Shown: positions 1-8,726 of the stretch, in pieces
Position numbering within the stretch: the first letter of the stretch is position 1
Layout of the letters: every line of letters begins with the position of its first letter
Origin: an uncultured Selenomonadaceae bacterium
GTDB lineage: Bacteria > Bacillota > Negativicutes > Selenomonadales > Selenomonadaceae
Reading direction: 5' to 3'
Assembly: GCA_905236785.1 (NCBI GenBank)
Contig: CAJOQC010000271.1
Location: forward strand, 1 to 19,295
Length of the DNA: 19,295 nt
Translations under genes and position numbers: made by a program
The notes under the pieces: generated by a model
The model's database searches: none
Told to the model about the DNA's origin: nothing
What the model saw: the letters and a program-made list of their open reading frames with translations, nothing else

Positions 1-22
1 CCTATGTAGGTTTTTTTATTTT
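1..22 (+). terminator. Possible tail of an upstream terminator
   Basis: The window opens with CCTATGTAGG followed by a T-rich run (TTTTTTTATTTT). This looks like the 3' arm and U-tract of a rho-independent terminator whose 5' arm lies before the window. The 4-bp inverted repeat visible here (CCTA/TAGG, 2-nt loop) is too small to act alone. A terminator is expected between an upstream unit (often rpoBC in Bacillota) and the str promoter, but the full hairpin cannot be seen. Confidence 0.4.
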
Positions 23-69
23 ATGACACGCAAGGAAAGGTGTGTATTAAAAACCGCCAAAAATAAGTA

Positions 70-98
70 TTGACAATGATTTTTCGTGGTGCTAATAT
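70..98 (+). promoter_or_regulatory. Sigma-A promoter of the str operon
   Basis: A perfect -35 box TTGACA at 70-75 is separated by exactly 17 nt from a -10 box TAATAT at 93-98. The -10 is preceded by TGC at 90-92, giving an extended -10 element. Transcription should start near 104-106, leaving a leader of about 75 nt before rpsL. This is the only near-consensus promoter seen in the window, so it probably drives the str genes and, by read-through, much of what follows. Confidence 0.85.
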
Positions 99-117
99 TA
101 CGAAGTATTTTGTTTCG

Positions 118-149
118 GCCGCGTCCGCATGAATGAATAAAGGCGCGGC
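118..149 (+). promoter_or_regulatory. Leader hairpin upstream of rpsL
   Basis: GCCGCGTC at 118-125 pairs with GGCGCGGC at 142-149 (8 bp including one G-U), with a 16-nt loop. The stem lies in the predicted 5' untranslated region and ends 15 nt before the rpsL SD. Its loop carries ATG at 129-131 followed by two codons and a stop (138-140), with no SD of its own. Autoregulatory leader, mRNA stabiliser or chance are all possible. Confidence 0.4.
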
Positions 150-180
150 GCACACAAGGATTGGGAAGGGGGTAGATGAT

Positions 181-558
181 ATGCCTACAATAAATCAGTT
201 GGTAAGAAAGAGCAGAAAGAGTCTTGAAGATAAATCTACTGCTCCTGCATTAAAAAATTGTCCGCAAAAGCGCGGCGTATGCACTCGTGTTTACACGACT
301 ACGCCGAAAAAACCTAACTCCGCTTTGCGTAAGGTTGCGCGTGTACGACTCACTAACAGCATAGAAGTCACGGCATACATTCCGGGTATTGGACACAATC
401 TCCAGGAACACAGCGTTGTTCTTATTCGCGGCGGTCGTGTCAAGGATTTGCCCGGTGTCCGCTATCATATCATTCGCGGTTCTTTGGATACCGCAGGCGT
501 TGCCGAGCGAAATCAGGCTCGTTCCAAATACGGAGCAAAGCGCGCCAAGAAAAAATAA
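181..558 (+). CDS. rpsL: 30S ribosomal protein S12
   Basis: S12 is a protein of the small-subunit decoding centre that helps monitor codon-anticodon pairing. The 125-residue product has the usual length and start ([12 protein letters not shown]). It keeps the [19 protein letters not shown] segment, with K43 and K88 at the positions where substitutions give streptomycin resistance in other bacteria. Both are wild type here, as is D89, the residue methylthiolated by RimO where that enzyme exists. The frame is open upstream to an ATG at 133, but the start at 181 has an AAGGGGG-type SD at 166-173 and fits the family N-terminus. It is the first gene after the promoter. Confidence 0.98.
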   Translation: MPTINQLVRKSRKSLEDKSTAPALKNCPQKRGVCTRVYTTTPKKPNSALRKVARVRLTNSIEVTAYIPGIGHNLQEHSVVLIRGGRVKDLPGVRYHIIRGSLDTAGVAERNQARSKYGAKRAKKK

Positions 559-561
559 ATA

Positions 562-599
562 AACGGTTATAAACAGAATTGATGTTGCTGTGAACCGTT
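562..599 (+). promoter_or_regulatory. Hairpin between rpsL and rpsG, candidate S7 operator
   Basis: AACGGTT at 562-568 pairs perfectly with AACCGTT at 593-599. Inside it, ACAG (573-576) pairs with CTGT (588-591), giving a two-tier stem with an 11-nt apical loop and an asymmetric internal bulge. It fills the 59-nt gap and ends just before the rpsG SD. In Escherichia coli the equivalent spacer is the binding site by which S7 represses translation. A similar role here is inferred from position only. Confidence 0.5.
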
Positions 600-605
600 A
601 GGTGA

Positions 606-1088
<483 letters not shown>

Positions 1089-1109
1089 GCATGGGGAGAG
1101 AAATAAAAA

Positions 1110-3188
1110 GTGGCAAGAGAGTTTTCGCTTGAAAAAACTCGCAATATCGGCATTATGGCTCACATTGATGCCGGTAAAACGACGACTACGGAGCGCATCC
1201 TCTTCTACACGGGAATAAACCACAAAATCGGCGAAGTTCATGACGGCGCAGCCACCATGGACTGGATGGTTCAAGAACAGGAACGCGGCATAACGATAAC
1301 ATCCGCCGCAACCACCTGCCATTGGAAAGGTCATCGTATCAATATCATTGATACGCCGGGACACGTGGACTTCACGGTTGAAGTTGAGCGTTCCTTACGA
1401 GTGCTTGACGGCGCGGTGGCGGTTTTAACCGCCAGAGGCGGCGTTGAGCCACAGACGGAAACGGTATGGCGGCAGGCGGAAAAGTATAACGTTCCGCGTA
1501 TGGCGTATGTCAATAAAATGGACATAACCGGCGCAGATTTCTTCAACGTCATAAAGATGATGAAGGAACGTTTGCATGCCAATGCTGTGCCCGTGCAGTT
1601 GCCTATCGGCGCGGAAGATACTTTTGTCGGCATTGTCGATCTCATAAAAATGGAAGCCATAATTTATGAGGACGATTTGGGCAAAGTGGCCGACGAGGTG
1701 GAAATTCCCGCCGATATGAAGGAAATTGCCGAAGAGTATCGCGAGAAACTTTTGGAGGCTGTTTCCGACTTCGACGACGACATTGCCGAAAAATATCTTG
1801 GCGGCGAAGAGGTCAGCGAAGAAGAAATAAAAGCGGCGATAAGAAAAGCTACCATAGCTTGCAAGATGTGTCCCGTTACCTGCGGCACGTCCTATCGCAA
1901 TAAAGGCGTTCAGCCCATGCTCGATGCCGTTGTGGATTATATGCCCGCGCCGACGGACATACCGCCCATTCAGGGCGTAAACCCCGACACGAACGAAACG
2001 GACAGCCGTCCTTCCGACGACAAAGCACCGTTTTCGGCCTTGGCCTTTAAGATTATGACCGATCCTTTCGTCGGTAAGCTGGCCTTTTTCCGCGTGTATT
2101 CGGGAACGCTTAAATCCGGCTCTTATGTGTATAACTCCACCAAGGGCAAAAAGGAAAGAATCGGTCGCATTTTGCAGATGCACGCCAATAACCGTAAAGA
2201 AATCGATACAGTATACAGCGGCGACATAGCGGCGGCGGTCGGCCTTAAAGACACGACCACCGGCGATACATTGTGCGACGAGAACAATTCGATTATCTTG
2301 GAGTCCATGGAATTCCCGGATCCCGTTATATCGGTGGCGGTGGAGCCATCCACGAAGAACGACCAAGAGAAAATGGGCGTTGCCCTTCAAAAACTTGCGG
2401 AAGAAGATCCTACGTTCAAAGTGCATACCGATGCCGAAACCGGTCAGACGATTATATCCGGTATGGGCGAGTTGCATTTGCAAATTATCGTCGATCGTAT
2501 GCTTCGCGAGTTCAAAGTCGATTGCAAAGTCGGCGAACCGCAGGTTGCTTACCGCGAGACCATCAGAAAATCCGTCAAGGCCGAAGGCAAATTTGTCCGT
2601 CAGTCCGGCGGTCACGGTCAGTACGGTCATTGCTGGTTGGAGCTTATCCCGCAAGAACCGGGGCAGGGCTTTAGCTTTGAAAACAAAATCGTCGGCGGCG
2701 TAATACCCAAGGAATACATCAATCCTATCGAAGCCGGCGTGCGTCAAGCAATGGAGGCCGGTGTTTTGGCAGGTTATCCCGTTGTTGACGTGAAAGCGAT
2801 TGTTTATGACGGCTCGTTCCACGAGGTTGACTCCTCGGAAGCAGCCTTCAAAATTGCCGGTTCCATGGCCTTTAAGGCCGGCGCGGAGAAAGCAAACCCC
2901 GTGCTTTTGGAACCTTATGTAAAAGTTGAGGTTATAGTCCCCGAAGAATATATGGGCGACGTAATCGGCGACTTAAATTCGCGGCGCGGCCGGATAGACG
3001 GCATGGAACCGCGCAACGGGGCGCAGGTTATCAACGCTTTCGTTCCGCTTTCCGAGATGTTCGGTTATTCCACGGATTTACGCAGTAAAACTCAGGGTCG
3101 GGGAAATTATTCCATGGAAGTTTCGCATTATGATGAAGTTCCCAAGAATATCGCCGACGCTGTTATAGCCAAAAACAAAGGCGAATAA
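1110..3188 (+). CDS. fusA: Translation elongation factor G
   Basis: EF-G is the GTPase that drives translocation of tRNAs and mRNA on the ribosome and, with RRF, splits post-termination ribosomes. The 692-residue product has all five domains. The P-loop AHIDAGKT is at 17-24, switch I RGITI at 59-63, DTPGH at 81-85 and NKMD at 135-138. GELHLQ of domain III is near 453-458, and the domain IV tip HEVDSSE near 571-577. The start is GTG ([12 protein letters not shown]), with a GGGGAG SD at 1093-1098. One oddity is [10 protein letters not shown] at 499-508, where most EF-Gs I know read SGGRGQYGHV. The gene is the third of the str operon and ends 15 nt before tuf. Confidence 0.98.
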   Translation: MAREFSLEKTRNIGIMAHIDAGKTTTTERILFYTGINHKIGEVHDGAATMDWMVQEQERGITITSAATTCHWKGHRINIIDTPGHVDFTVEVERSLRVLDGAVAVLTARGGVEPQTETVWRQAEKYNVPRMAYVNKMDITGADFFNVIKMMKERLHANAVPVQLPIGAEDTFVGIVDLIKMEAIIYEDDLGKVADEVEIPADMKEIAEEYREKLLEAVSDFDDDIAEKYLGGEEVSEEEIKAAIRKATIACKMCPVTCGTSYRNKGVQPMLDAVVDYMPAPTDIPPIQGVNPDTNETDSRPSDDKAPFSALAFKIMTDPFVGKLAFFRVYSGTLKSGSYVYNSTKGKKERIGRILQMHANNRKEIDTVYSGDIAAAVGLKDTTTGDTLCDENNSIILESMEFPDPVISVAVEPSTKNDQEKMGVALQKLAEEDPTFKVHTDAETGQTIISGMGELHLQIIVDRMLREFKVDCKVGEPQVAYRETIRKSVKAEGKFVRQSGGHGQYGHCWLELIPQEPGQGFSFENKIVGGVIPKEYINPIEAGVRQAMEAGVLAGYPVVDVKAIVYDGSFHEVDSSEAAFKIAGSMAFKAGAEKANPVLLEPYVKVEVIVPEEYMGDVIGDLNSRRGRIDGMEPRNGAQVINAFVPLSEMFGYSTDLRSKTQGRGNYSMEVSHYDEVPKNIADAVIAKNKGE

Positions 3189-3203
3189 GGGAGGAAATTA
3201 CAA

Positions 3204-4391
3204 ATGGCAAAACAGAAATTTGATCGAACCAAACCTCATGTCAATATCGGTACTATCGGTCACGTCGATCACGGCAAGACCACTTTGACCGCTGCAATCA
3301 CGAAAGTTCTTTCGGAAAAAGGCTTGGCGCAGTTTGAGGATTATTCCAACATTGATAAAGCCCCCGAAGAACGCGAACGCGGCATCACGATTAACACCGC
3401 TCACGTTGAGTATGAGACCGAAAAACGTCACTATGCTCACGTTGACTGCCCGGGTCACGCCGACTATGTTAAAAACATGATTACCGGCGCGGCGCAGATG
3501 GACGGCGCAATTTTGGTTGTGTCCGCCGCCGACGGCCCTATGCCCCAGACCCGCGAGCATATTTTGCTTGCCCGTCAGGTTGGCGTTCCTGCTATCGTCG
3601 TGTTCCTCAACAAAGTGGATCAGGTCGATGACCCCGAACTTTTGGAATTGGTGGAAATGGAAGTTCGCGAGCTTCTTTCGAGCTACGATTTCCCCGGCGA
3701 TGACATTCCTGTTGTTCCCGGTTCGGCTCTTAAAGCGTTGGAAGGCGATGCCGAGCAGAAAGCCAACATCGAAAAACTCATGGCGGAAGTTGACGAATAC
3801 ATTCCCACTCCCGAACGCGACACCGAAAAACCTTTCCTTATGCCTGTCGAGGACGTGTTCACCATTACCGGCCGCGGCACTGTGGCCACCGGTCGTGTGG
3901 AGCGCGGCGAGTTGAAACTCAACGAAACCGTGGAAATCGTCGGCTTGCAGGATGAGGCCAAGAGCACCGTTGTCACCGGTATCGAGATGTTCCGCAAAAT
4001 GCTTGACAGCGCGGTGGCCGGCGATAACATCGGCGCGCTTCTTCGCGGCATCGATCGTAAAGAAATCGAGCGCGGGCAGGTTCTTGCCAAACCCGGCACG
4101 ATTCATCCTCATACGAAATTCAAGGCTCAGGTTTATGTTTTGACCAAGGAAGAAGGCGGCCGTCACACTCCGTTCTTCACCAATTATCGCCCTCAGTTCT
4201 ATTTCCGCACCACCGACGTTACCGGCGTTGTTAAACTTCCTGCCGGCACGGAAATGGTTATGCCCGGCGATAACGTGGAGATGGAAGTGGAACTTATCAC
4301 CCCGATTGCTATCGAAAAAGGTTTGCGTTTCGCTATTCGCGAAGGCGGTCATACCGTTGGCGCAGGTCGCGTAACCGAAATCGAAGGTTGA
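3204..4391 (+). CDS. tuf: Translation elongation factor Tu
   Basis: EF-Tu carries aminoacyl-tRNA to the ribosomal A site as a GTP complex. The 395-residue product has the P-loop GHVDHGKT at 19-26, the switch I motif RGITI at 59-63, DCPGH at 81-85 (His85 is the catalytic histidine), NKVD at 136-139 and GSAL at 173-176. The SD GGGAGG lies upstream of the ATG within the 15-nt gap after fusA. The C-terminus reads [10 protein letters not shown] where E. coli has GGRTVGAGVV. Codon choice is strongly biased: I see no ATA among its isoleucine codons, unlike secY. It is the last str gene, followed by a strong hairpin. Whether a second tuf copy exists cannot be told from this window. Confidence 0.98.
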   Translation: MAKQKFDRTKPHVNIGTIGHVDHGKTTLTAAITKVLSEKGLAQFEDYSNIDKAPEERERGITINTAHVEYETEKRHYAHVDCPGHADYVKNMITGAAQMDGAILVVSAADGPMPQTREHILLARQVGVPAIVVFLNKVDQVDDPELLELVEMEVRELLSSYDFPGDDIPVVPGSALKALEGDAEQKANIEKLMAEVDEYIPTPERDTEKPFLMPVEDVFTITGRGTVATGRVERGELKLNETVEIVGLQDEAKSTVVTGIEMFRKMLDSAVAGDNIGALLRGIDRKEIERGQVLAKPGTIHPHTKFKAQVYVLTKEEGGRHTPFFTNYRPQFYFRTTDVTGVVKLPAGTEMVMPGDNVEMEVELITPIAIEKGLRFAIREGGHTVGAGRVTEIEG

Positions 4392-4417
4392 CAATAATTT
4401 AAACGTTACCATAGCTT
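4388..4417 (+). promoter_or_regulatory. Weak candidate promoter overlapping the tuf stop
   Basis: A perfect TTGACA box lies at 4388-4393 over the tuf stop codon. The best -10 at an acceptable distance is TAGCTT at 4412-4417 (18-nt spacer, only three matches to TATAAT). If active, it would start transcripts just before the UUCG hairpin, which could then act as an S10 leader attenuator. The poor -10 makes this doubtful. Confidence 0.2.
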
Positions 4418-4423
4418 GTAAAC

Positions 4424-4451
4424 ATAAAGGCGGCGTTCGCGCCGCCTTTAT
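4424..4451 (+). terminator. UUCG-loop hairpin after tuf, likely leaky terminator
   Basis: ATAAAGGCGGCG at 4424-4435 pairs perfectly with CGCCGCCTTTAT at 4440-4451 around a TTCG loop, a 12-bp GC-rich stem. The downstream T-run is weak (three Ts inside the stem foot, then ATATA), so full termination is not assured. It lies at the border of the str and S10 units, where partial termination or 3'-end stabilisation would allow EF-Tu mRNA to exceed downstream mRNA. Confidence 0.65.
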
Positions 4452-4453
4452 AT

Positions 4454-4468
4454 AGGGCATTATGCCCT
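4454..4468 (+). repeat. Second small hairpin after tuf
   Basis: AGGGCA at 4454-4459 pairs with TGCCCT at 4463-4468 around a 3-nt loop. It starts two bases after the UUCG hairpin, so the two could stack as tandem structures in the transcript. No U-tract follows. Confidence 0.5.
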
Positions 4469-4478
4469 TGCGATGACA

Positions 4479-4522
4479 CGGCAGATGGCTCGCACGAAAA
4501 AAACGGAGCGAGGGAACTGCTG
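4479..4522 (+). promoter_or_regulatory. Structured S10 leader element
   Basis: CGGCAG (4479-4484) pairs with CTGCTG (4517-4522, one G-U), and inside it CTCGC (4489-4493) pairs with GCGAG (4508-4512). The apical loop is A-rich, with seven consecutive A residues. The element sits 47 nt before the rpsJ TTG start. In E. coli the S10 leader is the target of L4 autogenous control. Position suggests a similar role, but no family resemblance was recognised. Confidence 0.35.
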
Positions 4523-4554
4523 CGGAGAATTGTTCAAGCTGCGACTTGGACGAA

Positions 4555-4561
4555 AAGGAGG
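4555..4561 (+). promoter_or_regulatory. SD site that sets the rpsJ TTG start
   Basis: AAGGAGG lies 7 nt before TTG at 4569. The reading frame is open back to an ATG at 4473, but that ATG has no SD and would add about 32 residues foreign to S10. Confidence 0.85.
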
Positions 4562-4568
4562 AAACACG

Positions 4569-4880
4569 TTGGCTAAACAGAAAAAAATTCGCATTCGTTT
4601 GAAGGCTTACGACCATAAGTCCCTCGATCAGAGCGCGATTAAAATTGTCGAAACGGCCAAGAAAACCGGGGCAAGAGTATCAGGCCCCATTCCGCTTCCC
4701 ACGGAAAAAAACATTTATACGATTTTGCGCTCGCCCCATGTAAACAAGGATTCCCGCGAGCAATTTGAGATGCGTACCCACAAACGGTTGATTGATATTT
4801 TGCAGCCCACCAACAAAACTGTTGATTCTTTGATGCGTCTCGATCTCCCGGCGGGTGTGGACATTGAAATCAAACTTTGA
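4569..4880 (+). CDS. rpsJ: 30S ribosomal protein S10
   Basis: S10 is a 30S head protein; in well-studied bacteria it also acts as NusE in transcription antitermination. Starting at TTG 4569, the product is 103 residues, the normal length, and begins [16 protein letters not shown] as expected for the family. The characteristic loop [20 protein letters not shown] follows near residues 38-57, and the C-terminus ([12 protein letters not shown]) is typical. The gene heads the S10 unit after a 177-nt structured spacer, and rplC follows after 15 nt. The TTG start in so abundant a protein is unusual, and the strong SD may compensate. Confidence 0.96.
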   Translation: MAKQKKIRIRLKAYDHKSLDQSAIKIVETAKKTGARVSGPIPLPTEKNIYTILRSPHVNKDSREQFEMRTHKRLIDILQPTNKTVDSLMRLDLPAGVDIEIKL

Positions 4881-4895
4881 TGAGGGGGTGAGAGA

Positions 4896-5540
4896 ATGGA
4901 TAAAACAATTTTAGGGCGAAAAATCGGCATGACGCAGATTTTTACCGACGAGGGCAAGGTCATTCCCGTCACCGTCGTAGAATCCGGCAACAATGTCGTA
5001 ATTCGCAACAAAACCGTTGAAACCGACGGCTATAACGCTTTGCAAATCGGTTTTGGCGAAATCAAAGAAAATAAAGTGAATAAGCCTAAGAGCGGCGAGT
5101 TCAAAAAAGCCGGAGTAAAGCCGGTGAGAATTGTTCGCGAAATGCGTTTGAAGGAAGCCACCGAGTATAAGGTCGGCGATATATTGGGCGTAGACATTTT
5201 CGCGGCGGGCGATTTGGTGGACGTGACCGGCACATCGAAGGGCAAAGGCTTTGCCGGCGGAATTAAACGCCATAATTTTGCTCGCGGGCCTATGGGTCAC
5301 GGCTCGAAATCTCATCGCGAGCCTGGTTCTACCGGCGCAATGATTTCAGGTCCCGGCGGTCGCGTGCTAAAGGGCAAGAAACTCCCCGGTCACATGGGCG
5401 GCGAAAGAGTAACCGTGCAACGCTTGAGCATAGTTCGCGTTGATGCGGAAAGAAATCTCATTCTCATAAAAGGGGCTATTCCCGGAGCTAAGAAAAGCTA
5501 CGTTATCATAAAAAATACGGTTAAACCCAACAAAAAGTAA
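4896..5540 (+). CDS. rplC: 50S ribosomal protein L3
   Basis: L3 is an early assembly protein of the 50S subunit whose extension reaches toward the peptidyl transferase centre. The 214-residue product starts MDKTILGRKIGMTQIF, the family signature, after a GAGGGGGTGA SD. The GPMGHGSKSHREPGS stretch and the KGKKLPGHMGGERVTVQ stretch form the conserved central loop. Between them the sequence GAMISGPGGRV appears a little longer than in the forms I remember, possibly a lineage trait. It is flanked by rpsJ (15 nt) and rplD (18 nt). Confidence 0.97.
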   Translation: MDKTILGRKIGMTQIFTDEGKVIPVTVVESGNNVVIRNKTVETDGYNALQIGFGEIKENKVNKPKSGEFKKAGVKPVRIVREMRLKEATEYKVGDILGVDIFAAGDLVDVTGTSKGKGFAGGIKRHNFARGPMGHGSKSHREPGSTGAMISGPGGRVLKGKKLPGHMGGERVTVQRLSIVRVDAERNLILIKGAIPGAKKSYVIIKNTVKPNKK

Positions 5541-5558
5541 GAAAGGAGGAACGAATAG

Positions 5559-6182
5559 ATGCCAACAGTAGCTGTATATGATATTGCCGGCGGCAAAATC
5601 GGCGATATGGAACTTAACGAAAATATTTTCGGTGTTGAAGTCAACGAAGGACTTTTGCATCAAGCTGTGGTTCTTCAGCTTGCCAGCCAACGTTTGGGGA
5701 CGCACTCCACCAAAACCCGCGGCTTTGTAAAAGGCGGCGGCAGAAAACCGTGGAGACAAAAAGGAACGGGCAGAGCGAGAGCTGGTTCGAGAAGAAGCCC
5801 TGTGTGGGTCGGCGGCGGTACGGTTTTTGGCCCGCATCCGCGCAAATACGGCTTTAAGATGCCCAGAAAGCAACGTCGTTTGGCCATAAAGTGCGCTCTT
5901 TCCGATAAAGTGAAAAGCGGCGATTTCTTGGTGGTTGACGGGCTTAACTTTGATGCGCCGAAGACCAAACAGGCCGTAAAAATGCTCGGAGATTTCAATG
6001 TCAGCGACAAGAGCCTTTTTGTAACGGCGGAATTTTTGGAGAACGTGGAAAAATCTGTTCGCAATATTCAGGGAGCCAAGGCGATAACGGCTCAGGGACT
6101 CAACGTATATGATATTTTGAATCACAATAAACTGTTTGTTGCCAAAGATGCCATTAACCGCATTGAGGAGGTATTTGCGTAA
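5559..6182 (+). CDS. rplD: 50S ribosomal protein L4
   Basis: L4 lines the nascent peptide exit tunnel and in E. coli also represses the S10 operon. The 207-residue product carries the tunnel-loop signature [16 protein letters not shown] near residues 62-77, where macrolide-resistance changes map in other species; it looks wild type. The ATG follows an AAAGGAGG SD. The end of the gene contains the SD of rplW (GAGGAGG), and only one base separates its stop from the rplW ATG, so the two are probably translationally coupled. Confidence 0.97.
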   Translation: MPTVAVYDIAGGKIGDMELNENIFGVEVNEGLLHQAVVLQLASQRLGTHSTKTRGFVKGGGRKPWRQKGTGRARAGSRRSPVWVGGGTVFGPHPRKYGFKMPRKQRRLAIKCALSDKVKSGDFLVVDGLNFDAPKTKQAVKMLGDFNVSDKSLFVTAEFLENVEKSVRNIQGAKAITAQGLNVYDILNHNKLFVAKDAINRIEEVFA

Positions 6183-6183
6183 T

Positions 6184-6465
6184 ATGGAAGCAAGAGATAT
6201 CCTTATTCGCCCGCTCATTACCGAACGGACGACGCAGCTTATGGCCGAAGGCAAATATACCTTTGTTGTGGCAAAAGGCGCGAATAAGATTGAAATAGCC
6301 AAGGCGGTCGCCGAGATTTTTAAGGTGAAGGTTGATGACGTGAACACTGTAAACGTCACCGGCAAGAAAAAACGCATGGGGCGTTTCGTCGGCAAAAGAG
6401 CCGATTACAAAAAAGCCGTCGTGAAGTTGGCGGCGGGCGAAAGTATCGAGTTCTTTACCGCTTGA
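6184..6465 (+). CDS. rplW: 50S ribosomal protein L23
   Basis: L23 sits at the tunnel exit and docks trigger factor and SRP. The start was set at ATG 6184 because [19 protein letters not shown] matches the family N-terminus; an in-frame ATG further upstream would overlap rplD. This gives 93 residues, a usual length. The internal basic segment [21 protein letters not shown] is the rRNA-binding loop. The SD lies within the rplD coding end at about 6165-6171, 12 nt from the start. A 49-nt spacer follows before rplB. Confidence 0.95.
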   Translation: MEARDILIRPLITERTTQLMAEGKYTFVVAKGANKIEIAKAVAEIFKVKVDDVNTVNVTGKKKRMGRFVGKRADYKKAVVKLAAGESIEFFTA

Positions 6466-6514
6466 TAAATTTTAACCGACAATATCGAGAAAATATCAAA
6501 AAGGAGGAAAAAAA

Positions 6515-7360
6515 GTGGCAATAAAGGGATTTAAGCCTTATTCACCCGGCAGACGTTTTATGACCGTTTCTACCTTTGACGAAATAACCGCCGATAAGCC
6601 GGAAAAATCCTTGTTGCGCCCGCTTAAAAAACATGGCGGCCGCAACCAACAAGGCCGCTTGACAGTCCGTCATCAAGGCGGCGGACATAAACGCCTTTAT
6701 CGTATAATTGATTTTAAGCGCAAAAAGGATGGCATACCGGCAAAGGTAGCCACCATTGAGTACGATCCTAACCGCAGTGCGCGAATTGCTCTTCTTAACT
6801 ATGTCGACGGCGAAAAGAGATATATTCTTGCGCCGAACGGTTTGAAGGTCGGCGACAAAGTGGAATCCGGCGCAGAGGCGGATATAAAAATCGGCAACTG
6901 CCTTCCGCTTAAAAATATTCCCGACGGCACTACCATTCACAACATCGAAATGAAGATCGGCAAGGGGGCGCAACTCGTTCGTTCCGCCGGCGTAAGTGCG
7001 CAGCTTATGTCTAAGGACGGCAATTATGCTCTTATTAGGATGCCTTCCGGCGAAACTCGTAAAATTCATGTGGAGTGCCGCGCAACCATCGGTCAGGTGG
7101 GCAACATTGACCACGAGAACATCACCCTCGGCAAGGCCGGGCGTTCTCGCTGGCTTGGTATTCGCCCCGAAAACCGCGGCGTTGCCATGAACCCGAACGA
7201 CCATCCGCACGGCGGCGGCGAAGGCAGAAGCCCCGTGGGCAGAAAACATCCTGTTACCAAATGGGGCAAATGCGCCATGGGTAGCAAGACCCGCAAGAAG
7301 AAAAAAGCATCGAATAAATTTATTGTTAAACGCCGTGTATCCAAGCGTGACAAGAAATAA
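6515..7360 (+). CDS. rplB: 50S ribosomal protein L2
   Basis: L2 is one of the most conserved 50S proteins and is needed for subunit association and peptidyl transferase centre integrity. The 281-residue product has the N-terminal GGGHKRLYR segment near 55-63 and the C-terminal signature [13 protein letters not shown] at 226-238. It contains the histidine long implicated in peptidyl transfer (H230 here), followed by a very basic tail. The start is GTG at 6515, after an AAAAGGAGG SD. No truncation is seen. Confidence 0.97.
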   Translation: MAIKGFKPYSPGRRFMTVSTFDEITADKPEKSLLRPLKKHGGRNQQGRLTVRHQGGGHKRLYRIIDFKRKKDGIPAKVATIEYDPNRSARIALLNYVDGEKRYILAPNGLKVGDKVESGAEADIKIGNCLPLKNIPDGTTIHNIEMKIGKGAQLVRSAGVSAQLMSKDGNYALIRMPSGETRKIHVECRATIGQVGNIDHENITLGKAGRSRWLGIRPENRGVAMNPNDHPHGGGEGRSPVGRKHPVTKWGKCAMGSKTRKKKKASNKFIVKRRVSKRDKK

Positions 7361-7385
7361 GAAGTAATCGAAGGGAGGTATATCT

Positions 7386-7667
7386 TTGTCAAGATCCGTA
7401 AAGAAAGGGCCTTTTGTGCAAGAGGCTCTCATGAAGAAGATTCAAAAGCTCAACGAGGCCAACGACAAGAAAGTGGTTAAAACATGGTCAAGAAGTTCCA
7501 CCATTTTCCCGGATTTCGTGGGTCACACCATAGCGGTGCATGACGGCAGAAAGCACGTTCCCGTGTACATCACCGAGGATATGGTCGGTCATAAATTGGG
7601 CGAATTTGCTCCCACGCGTACTTTTAAGGGTCATGCGGGCGAAGAACGGAAAACAGCATTGAAGTAA
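7386..7667 (+). CDS. rpsS: 30S ribosomal protein S19
   Basis: S19 binds 16S rRNA in the 30S head together with S13. The 93-residue product begins [19 protein letters not shown] and contains [19 protein letters not shown] near residues 38-56, both diagnostic. The start codon is TTG at 7386, with an AAGGGAGGT SD at 7371-7379; no ATG or GTG is available nearby in this frame. It lies 25 nt after rplB and 24 nt before rplV. Confidence 0.96.
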   Translation: MSRSVKKGPFVQEALMKKIQKLNEANDKKVVKTWSRSSTIFPDFVGHTIAVHDGRKHVPVYITEDMVGHKLGEFAPTRTFKGHAGEERKTALK

Positions 7668-7691
7668 AAAATAACGAAAGGAGGATAAACA

Positions 7692-8024
7692 ATGGAAGCA
7701 AAAGCGACGGCCAAATTCGTCAGGATAGCTCCCCGCAAGGTACGGATTGTCATGGATTTAATTCGCGGCAAAAGCGTGAGCGAAGCCTTTGCTATTTTGC
7801 AGTTTACCCCGAAAATCGGCGCGACGATTATTGAAAAAGTGTTAAAATCGGCGGTTGCCAACGCGGAAAACAATTTTGACATGGACGTAGACAGACTTTA
7901 TATCTCGTCGGCGTATGTGGATCAAGGGCCTACCTTAAAGAGAATACACCCGCGTTCGCGAGGACAGGCTTTTAAGATATTAAAGAGAACCAGTCACATC
8001 ACCGTGGCGGTGGACGAAAAATAA
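7692..8024 (+). CDS. rplV: 50S ribosomal protein L22
   Basis: L22 spans the 50S subunit and its beta-hairpin narrows the exit tunnel opposite L4. The 110-residue product opens with [20 protein letters not shown], typical of the family. It keeps the hairpin region around [20 protein letters not shown] (about 77-96) and the RTSHITVAV end. The ATG follows an AAAGGAGG SD. Length and motifs are normal, with no sign of the hairpin insertions or deletions associated with macrolide resistance, as far as memory allows. Confidence 0.96.
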   Translation: MEAKATAKFVRIAPRKVRIVMDLIRGKSVSEAFAILQFTPKIGATIIEKVLKSAVANAENNFDMDVDRLYISSAYVDQGPTLKRIHPRSRGQAFKILKRTSHITVAVDEK

Positions 8025-8051
8025 CACAAATCGACGAAGGAGGGAAACGGT

Positions 8052-8726
8052 TTGGGGCAGAAAGTAAACCCAAATGGCATGAGAATCGGCATCGTCAAAA
8101 CTTGGGATGCCAAATGGTTCGCAGGTAAAGATTATGCCGCCAATTTGCATGAAGATATAAAAATCCGCGATTACTTGAAGAAAAAATTGCTCACGGCCGG
8201 CATTTCAAAAATAGAAACCGAACGGGTAAAAAACAGATTAAAACTTACTATTCACACGGCAAAGCCCGGAATGGTGATTGGTCGCGGCGGTTCGGGCATC
8301 GAAGAAATAAAAACGGGGCTTACGAAGTATACCGATAAACGCGTTGATATAAATATTGCCGAGATTAAACAGCCGGATATGGATGCGACCTTGGTGGCGG
8401 AAAACATCGCTTCTCAGCTTGAACGGCGCATCGCGTTCCGTCGCGCAATGAAACAGGCAGTGGGGCGTACCATGCGCCTTGGCGCAAAAGGCATAAAAGT
8501 TGCCGTTGGCGGGCGTTTGGGCGGCGCGGAAATAGCCCGCAAGGAATTTTATCGCGAGGGCAGCATACCTCTTCATACGCTTCGCGCCGACATTGATTAC
8601 GGCACGGCTGAAGCGCACACCACTTACGGACGTATTGGCGTTAAGGTGTGGATATTTAAGGGTGAGGTGCTCCCGGAGAAAAAAGATGCCAACAGGGTAG
8701 CGGCAGAGCAAGGGAGTGAGTCTTAA
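8052..8726 (+). CDS. rpsC: 30S ribosomal protein S3
   Basis: S3 forms part of the mRNA entry channel and its helicase activity. The 224-residue product starts [13 protein letters not shown] from a TTG at 8052 with SD AAGGAGGG at 8037-8044. The type II KH motif VIGRGGSGI lies at 75-83, and the basic residues R130, R131 and K134 match those linked to mRNA unwinding in E. coli. The C-terminal domain contains [17 protein letters not shown] and ends acidic and short. The stop codon shares a base with the rplP ATG (TAATG), implying coupling. Confidence 0.97.
   Translation: MGQKVNPNGMRIGIVKTWDAKWFAGKDYAANLHEDIKIRDYLKKKLLTAGISKIETERVKNRLKLTIHTAKPGMVIGRGGSGIEEIKTGLTKYTDKRVDINIAEIKQPDMDATLVAENIASQLERRIAFRRAMKQAVGRTMRLGAKGIKVAVGGRLGGAEIARKEFYREGSIPLHTLRADIDYGTAEAHTTYGRIGVKVWIFKGEVLPEKKDANRVAAEQGSES

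Noticed and set aside
133..180. Extended N-terminus of S12 from ATG 133
   Set aside because: The SD at 166-173 and the family N-terminus place the start at 181; the extra 16 residues match nothing known in S12.
1425..2822. A 465-codon open frame on the minus strand across fusA
   Set aside because: Antisense shadow of a codon-biased gene; low-complexity, His/Phe/Arg-rich translation without domains.
4473..4568. Extended N-terminus of S10 from ATG 4473
   Set aside because: There is no SD before it, the extra residues do not resemble S10, and the region folds as a leader. The TTG at 4569 has a strong SD.
3198..4616. A 472-codon open frame on the minus strand across tuf
   Set aside because: It mirrors the biased codon use of tuf and resembles no protein I know. 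The sense strand has every EF-Tu motif. There is no SD or promoter for it.
5367..6395. Minus-strand open frame of 342 codons across rplC-rplW
   Set aside because: It crosses three well-supported sense genes and has no recognisable motif or initiation signals.
6462..6514. Promoter in the rplW-rplB spacer (TTGATA box)
   Set aside because: No -10 box occurs at an acceptable distance.
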